DNA of 64,000 bases, from positions 186,001 to 250,000 of the forward strand of contig NZ_JOMI01000004.1 of NCBI RefSeq assembly GCF_000711235.1, given 5' to 3'. Position 1 is the stretch's first letter. The number at the start of each line of letters is the position of its first letter. The notes beneath the pieces are model-generated. The model was not told the origin of the DNA. It worked only from the letters and a program-made list of their open reading frames with translations, and made no database searches. The position numbers and the translations under genes are program-made. Of this stretch, positions 61,567-64,000 are shown in pieces. The stretch comes from Prevotella sp. 10(H) (GTDB taxonomy: Bacteria > Bacteroidota > Bacteroidia > Bacteroidales > Dysgonomonadaceae).

Positions 61567-63642
61567 ATGAAACAAATTAAGCACATTCTATTATTTATTA
61601 TTCTGATTGTAACGTTCAATTGCTGCAACAGTCAAAAGGACATCATCAAACTGGAATCACTTCTGGATGAAATGGTGTCAGTAGAGGAATTGTCACGCTT
61701 TCCCGATCCATATTACACTTGTCATCAGGAAAGCAGTTACGACAGGCGTTCCGTATCACCGGGCAATCCCGGCTGGTTTGCCAATGATGATGGTTTCGGC
61801 ATCATACGGACAGACTCTGTTGAAGGGAGGATAGAAAAAGTAATGTTTGATGAAACAGGGCCGGGAGTAATAACCCGCATATGGATTACAACAATTGATA
61901 AAAGAGGTACATGGCGGTTTTATTTTGATGGTTCATCTATTCCCGGGTGGACTATTCCTGCTTATGACCTAATGAAAATAAATATTCCCGGCTTAGGACT
62001 GGGAATGCTTCAACCTCACACCAGTTACGAACCGGAAGGAAAAGGAGGAAATACACTTTTTCTGCCTATACCATACGCGAAAGGTTGCAAAATTACATTC
62101 GAAGACGAAGTCGGTGTTAATCCGACGCCTAAATATTATGGAATAAATTACAGGAAATATTCACAGAATACAAAAATTGAAACTTTTTCTGCTGAAGTTG
62201 TAAAAAGAGCCGAAAAGAAAATAGCCGAAGTGGATAATTTACTTCTAAATCCGACCCTATCTCGAAATGGGAAAACAGTGGCTGATAGCAGGGTATTAGC
62301 CGCATCAGATTCATTAATTATACAACTTCCGGAAGGAGAAAATGCGATTTACGAAGTTAAGTTTAATGTAAATACTAAAGATAGTATCCACTTTGATCAA
62401 TTAATGAGAGAAATTATATTCTCTGCTGAGTTCGACGGTAAGCAAACAATATGGGTGCCATTGAGTGACTTCTCTGCCGGAGGGATGGGCGCACCATATG
62501 TAAAAAGCTGGTATTTGAATTCGGATGGAAAAGGAAATATAACCAGCCGATGGCTGATGCCATATCAACATAATGGTACTCTAAAACTGATAAACATTTC
62601 AGATTCTCCATTAGATGTAAAACTGGAGGCAAATGTATCTCCTTTACCATGGGATGAGCGTTCACTATACTTCCACAGTTCATGGCGACAGGAAACCGGA
62701 ATCCCCGTACATATCCATAGCGAGCCCGATAAATGTGCCGATTGGAATTTTAGCACAATAGAAGGTCGGGGAGTTTATAAAGGGGATCTCCTGTCATTAT
62801 TCAACCATGCTCCACGCTGGTATGGAGAAGGTGATGAAAAAATATGGGTGGATAATGACACTTTCCCTTCTCATTTCGGTACAGGTACAGAAGATTACTA
62901 TAATAGCTCATGGGCACCTGTAGTACCTTTCCATACACCTTTCGGCGGTGCACCCCGGGCAGACTTAGCCAGTTCGCATGGGTATAATGCCTTCTTCCGC
63001 ACACGTAATCTTGATGGTATACCTTTTAAGGAAAAAATGAAATTCGATATTGAAATGATCGGTTGGCAAAACGGCTATTCTGATTATGCTACAACTACTT
63101 ATTGGTATGGCGATTACAATTCGCGGGCTATTGGTACATCCGGTGTCGAAGAAGCTAAAAGGAAACTGGTGCCAACACCCGAGAATCCGGTTAATTATAA
63201 AATAGCAAACAGTATAGAATTTGAAGAACTAAAAGCTTCTGATAAATCTGCATCTCTAAGGCTGGAAAAACAAGATGCTTCTGATTCATGGGATGGAAAA
63301 TGGAGTCGGGCAGCACATTTGTTATGCCGCGATGGAAAAGTCGGGGATTATGTCGAATTTGAATTCGACAATTTAAAAGAGAGTAAATATGAAGTCATAT
63401 TGTATGCTACACAATCTTTCGATTATGGCATTATCAATTTCAGAATAAATAATAAACTATCTCCTATAACCTTTGATGGGTACAATAGAAATGTAAAACA
63501 TTCGAAACCTCTGAATCTCGGAATCTTCACATCTACAAATAGTAAAATTAAATTACGGGTTGAAATAACAGGCGCAAATAAACTATCACAAGGTGCAAGA
63601 TATATGTTCGGTCTTGATTGTATACAAATAATATCAAAATAG
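61567..63642 (+). CDS. GH172 (DUF2961) enzyme, long form, in the fructan operon
   Basis: A 691-residue lipoprotein (IILIVTFNCC, Cys19/20). The layout matches the long GH172 at 47342: ESSYDRRSVSPGNPGWFAND, DETGPGVITRIWITTI, FYFDGSSIPGWTIPAYDL, an insert of about 190 residues, then the active-site strands RWYGEGDEKIWVDND and FGTGTEDYYNSSWAP. Glu421 and Glu442 are 21 residues apart as in the Bifidobacterium difructose dianhydride enzyme. A C-terminal beta-sandwich (about 545-690) looks like a carbohydrate-binding module. Family members cleave alpha-D-fructofuranosides or alpha-D-arabinofuranosides. Here it is co-transcribed with fructokinase, so alpha-fructofuranosyl substrates (difructose anhydride I or similar) are the better guess; the substrate is unproven. 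Confidence 0.9.
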   Translation: MKQIKHILLFIILIVTFNCCNSQKDIIKLESLLDEMVSVEELSRFPDPYYTCHQESSYDRRSVSPGNPGWFANDDGFGIIRTDSVEGRIEKVMFDETGPGVITRIWITTIDKRGTWRFYFDGSSIPGWTIPAYDLMKINIPGLGLGMLQPHTSYEPEGKGGNTLFLPIPYAKGCKITFEDEVGVNPTPKYYGINYRKYSQNTKIETFSAEVVKRAEKKIAEVDNLLLNPTLSRNGKTVADSRVLAASDSLIIQLPEGENAIYEVKFNVNTKDSIHFDQLMREIIFSAEFDGKQTIWVPLSDFSAGGMGAPYVKSWYLNSDGKGNITSRWLMPYQHNGTLKLINISDSPLDVKLEANVSPLPWDERSLYFHSSWRQETGIPVHIHSEPDKCADWNFSTIEGRGVYKGDLLSLFNHAPRWYGEGDEKIWVDNDTFPSHFGTGTEDYYNSSWAPVVPFHTPFGGAPRADLASSHGYNAFFRTRNLDGIPFKEKMKFDIEMIGWQNGYSDYATTTYWYGDYNSRAIGTSGVEEAKRKLVPTPENPVNYKIANSIEFEELKASDKSASLRLEKQDASDSWDGKWSRAAHLLCRDGKVGDYVEFEFDNLKESKYEVILYATQSFDYGIINFRINNKLSPITFDGYNRNVKHSKPLNLGIFTSTNSKIKLRVEITGANKLSQGARYMFGLDCIQIISK

Positions 63643-63685
63643 GGAAACATTAATTAAACAATTAGAAACTTTAAATTTAAGCATT

Positions 63686-64000
63686 ATGAAAATAACCTTT
63701 TACTTGTTTATTTTACTGGTAAGTTTTTCCTGTTCTAATATCGAAAATGACATACAAATACAGGATAACAGTTTTTTTGAAGAAGTTGATAAAGAAACGA
63801 AATCTTCTCAAATTTCTTTCGGAAGTTTTTATGTATCTCTAAATAATGGTTCCGGAAATGTAACCTGGAATATAACGGGACCTAACCCCTGTCATGTTGG
63901 TTATAGGATGAAATTATTCGCGGCTTCATCCGGATCTCCACTTTGGAGCTACACCACCCCTTATAACGGTGGGTTAAGCGGTAGTGCTATAATATCTATA
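63686..64000 (+). CDS. Partial lipoprotein gene, unknown function
   Basis: An open frame from the ATG at 63686 to the window edge, 105 codons so far, 43 nt after the GH172 stop. It begins with a lipoprotein signal (MKITFYLFILLVSFSC, Cys16). The mature part has an acidic linker (ENDIQIQDNSFFEEVDKETK) and then a glycine/serine-rich beta segment (FGSFYVSLNNGSGNVTWNIT, GPNPCHVGYRM). The family is not recognisable from this part. Its place suggests a surface or periplasmic part of the fructan operon. Confidence 0.6.
   Translation, partial: MKITFYLFILLVSFSCSNIENDIQIQDNSFFEEVDKETKSSQISFGSFYVSLNNGSGNVTWNITGPNPCHVGYRMKLFAASSGSPLWSYTTPYNGGLSGSAIISI

Noticed and set aside
1-64000. CRISPR arrays, prophage, insertion sequences, rRNA operons
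   Set aside because: Nothing with regular spaced repeats, transposase or phage motifs, or rRNA-like sequence was found on either strand.

Overview
The window reads as chromosomal DNA of a Bacteroidales bacterium, most like Dysgonomonas. The signs are the long Bacteroidetes form of IspG, SusC/SusD proteins, hybrid two-component sensors carrying an AraC-type output domain, BACON and TlpA-type proteins, a tRNA gene without an encoded CCA end, and promoters of the Bacteroidetes type (TTTG about 19 nt before TAnnTTTG) in place of strong Shine-Dalgarno sites. The genus is inferred mainly from resemblance of the 32-54 kb locus to the D-arabinan locus known from Dysgonomonas gadei. No phage, insertion sequence, rRNA operon or CRISPR array was seen.

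Layout. 0-13 kb is mostly housekeeping and envelope: a partial RlmI-like rRNA methyltransferase, two exported surface proteins (one of 1341 residues), a beta-barrel plus BACON lipoprotein pair, ispG, and a Ca2+ P-type ATPase. 13.4-23.1 kb is a carbohydrate cluster without susCD: a propeller-type hybrid sensor, a GH43-like lipoprotein lacking two expected catalytic Asp residues, a DUF4965/glutaminase-like lipoprotein and a GH2 enzyme. tRNA-Gln(TTG) and an O-antigen-ligase-like TPR protein follow.

25.4-32.5 kb is an accessory operon on the minus strand. It has a transglutaminase-like/discoidin lipoprotein, a DUF1573 lipoprotein, and then two tandem units, each pairing an 8-cysteine fulvocin C-related lipoprotein with a membrane-anchored TlpA-like thioredoxin. 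It ends with a small exported protein and a 54-residue lipoprotein. Short gene relics between the units show that the locus grew by repeated duplication and deletion. This is the least understood system in the window.

32.8-54.3 kb is a polysaccharide utilisation locus: LacI regulator, FucP-like permease, three GH172 (DUF2961) enzymes, a mutarotase-like lipoprotein, L-fucose/D-arabinose isomerase, SusC, SusD, a SusE-like lipoprotein, a DUF4185/GH183 protein, a ribulokinase-family kinase and a retaining-type GH97. GH172 with GH183 is the D-arabinan-degrading pair, and isomerase plus kinase would take D-arabinose through D-ribulose to D-ribulose 5-phosphate. LacI-type operator candidates sit at three promoters.

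54.5-64 kb is a fructan cluster: a hybrid sensor with a periplasmic sugar-binding domain (BT1754-like), GH32, a sugar-porter permease, fructokinase and a fourth GH172 enzyme, then a partial lipoprotein gene. The GH172 here is a candidate for alpha-linked fructofuranosides such as difructose anhydrides.
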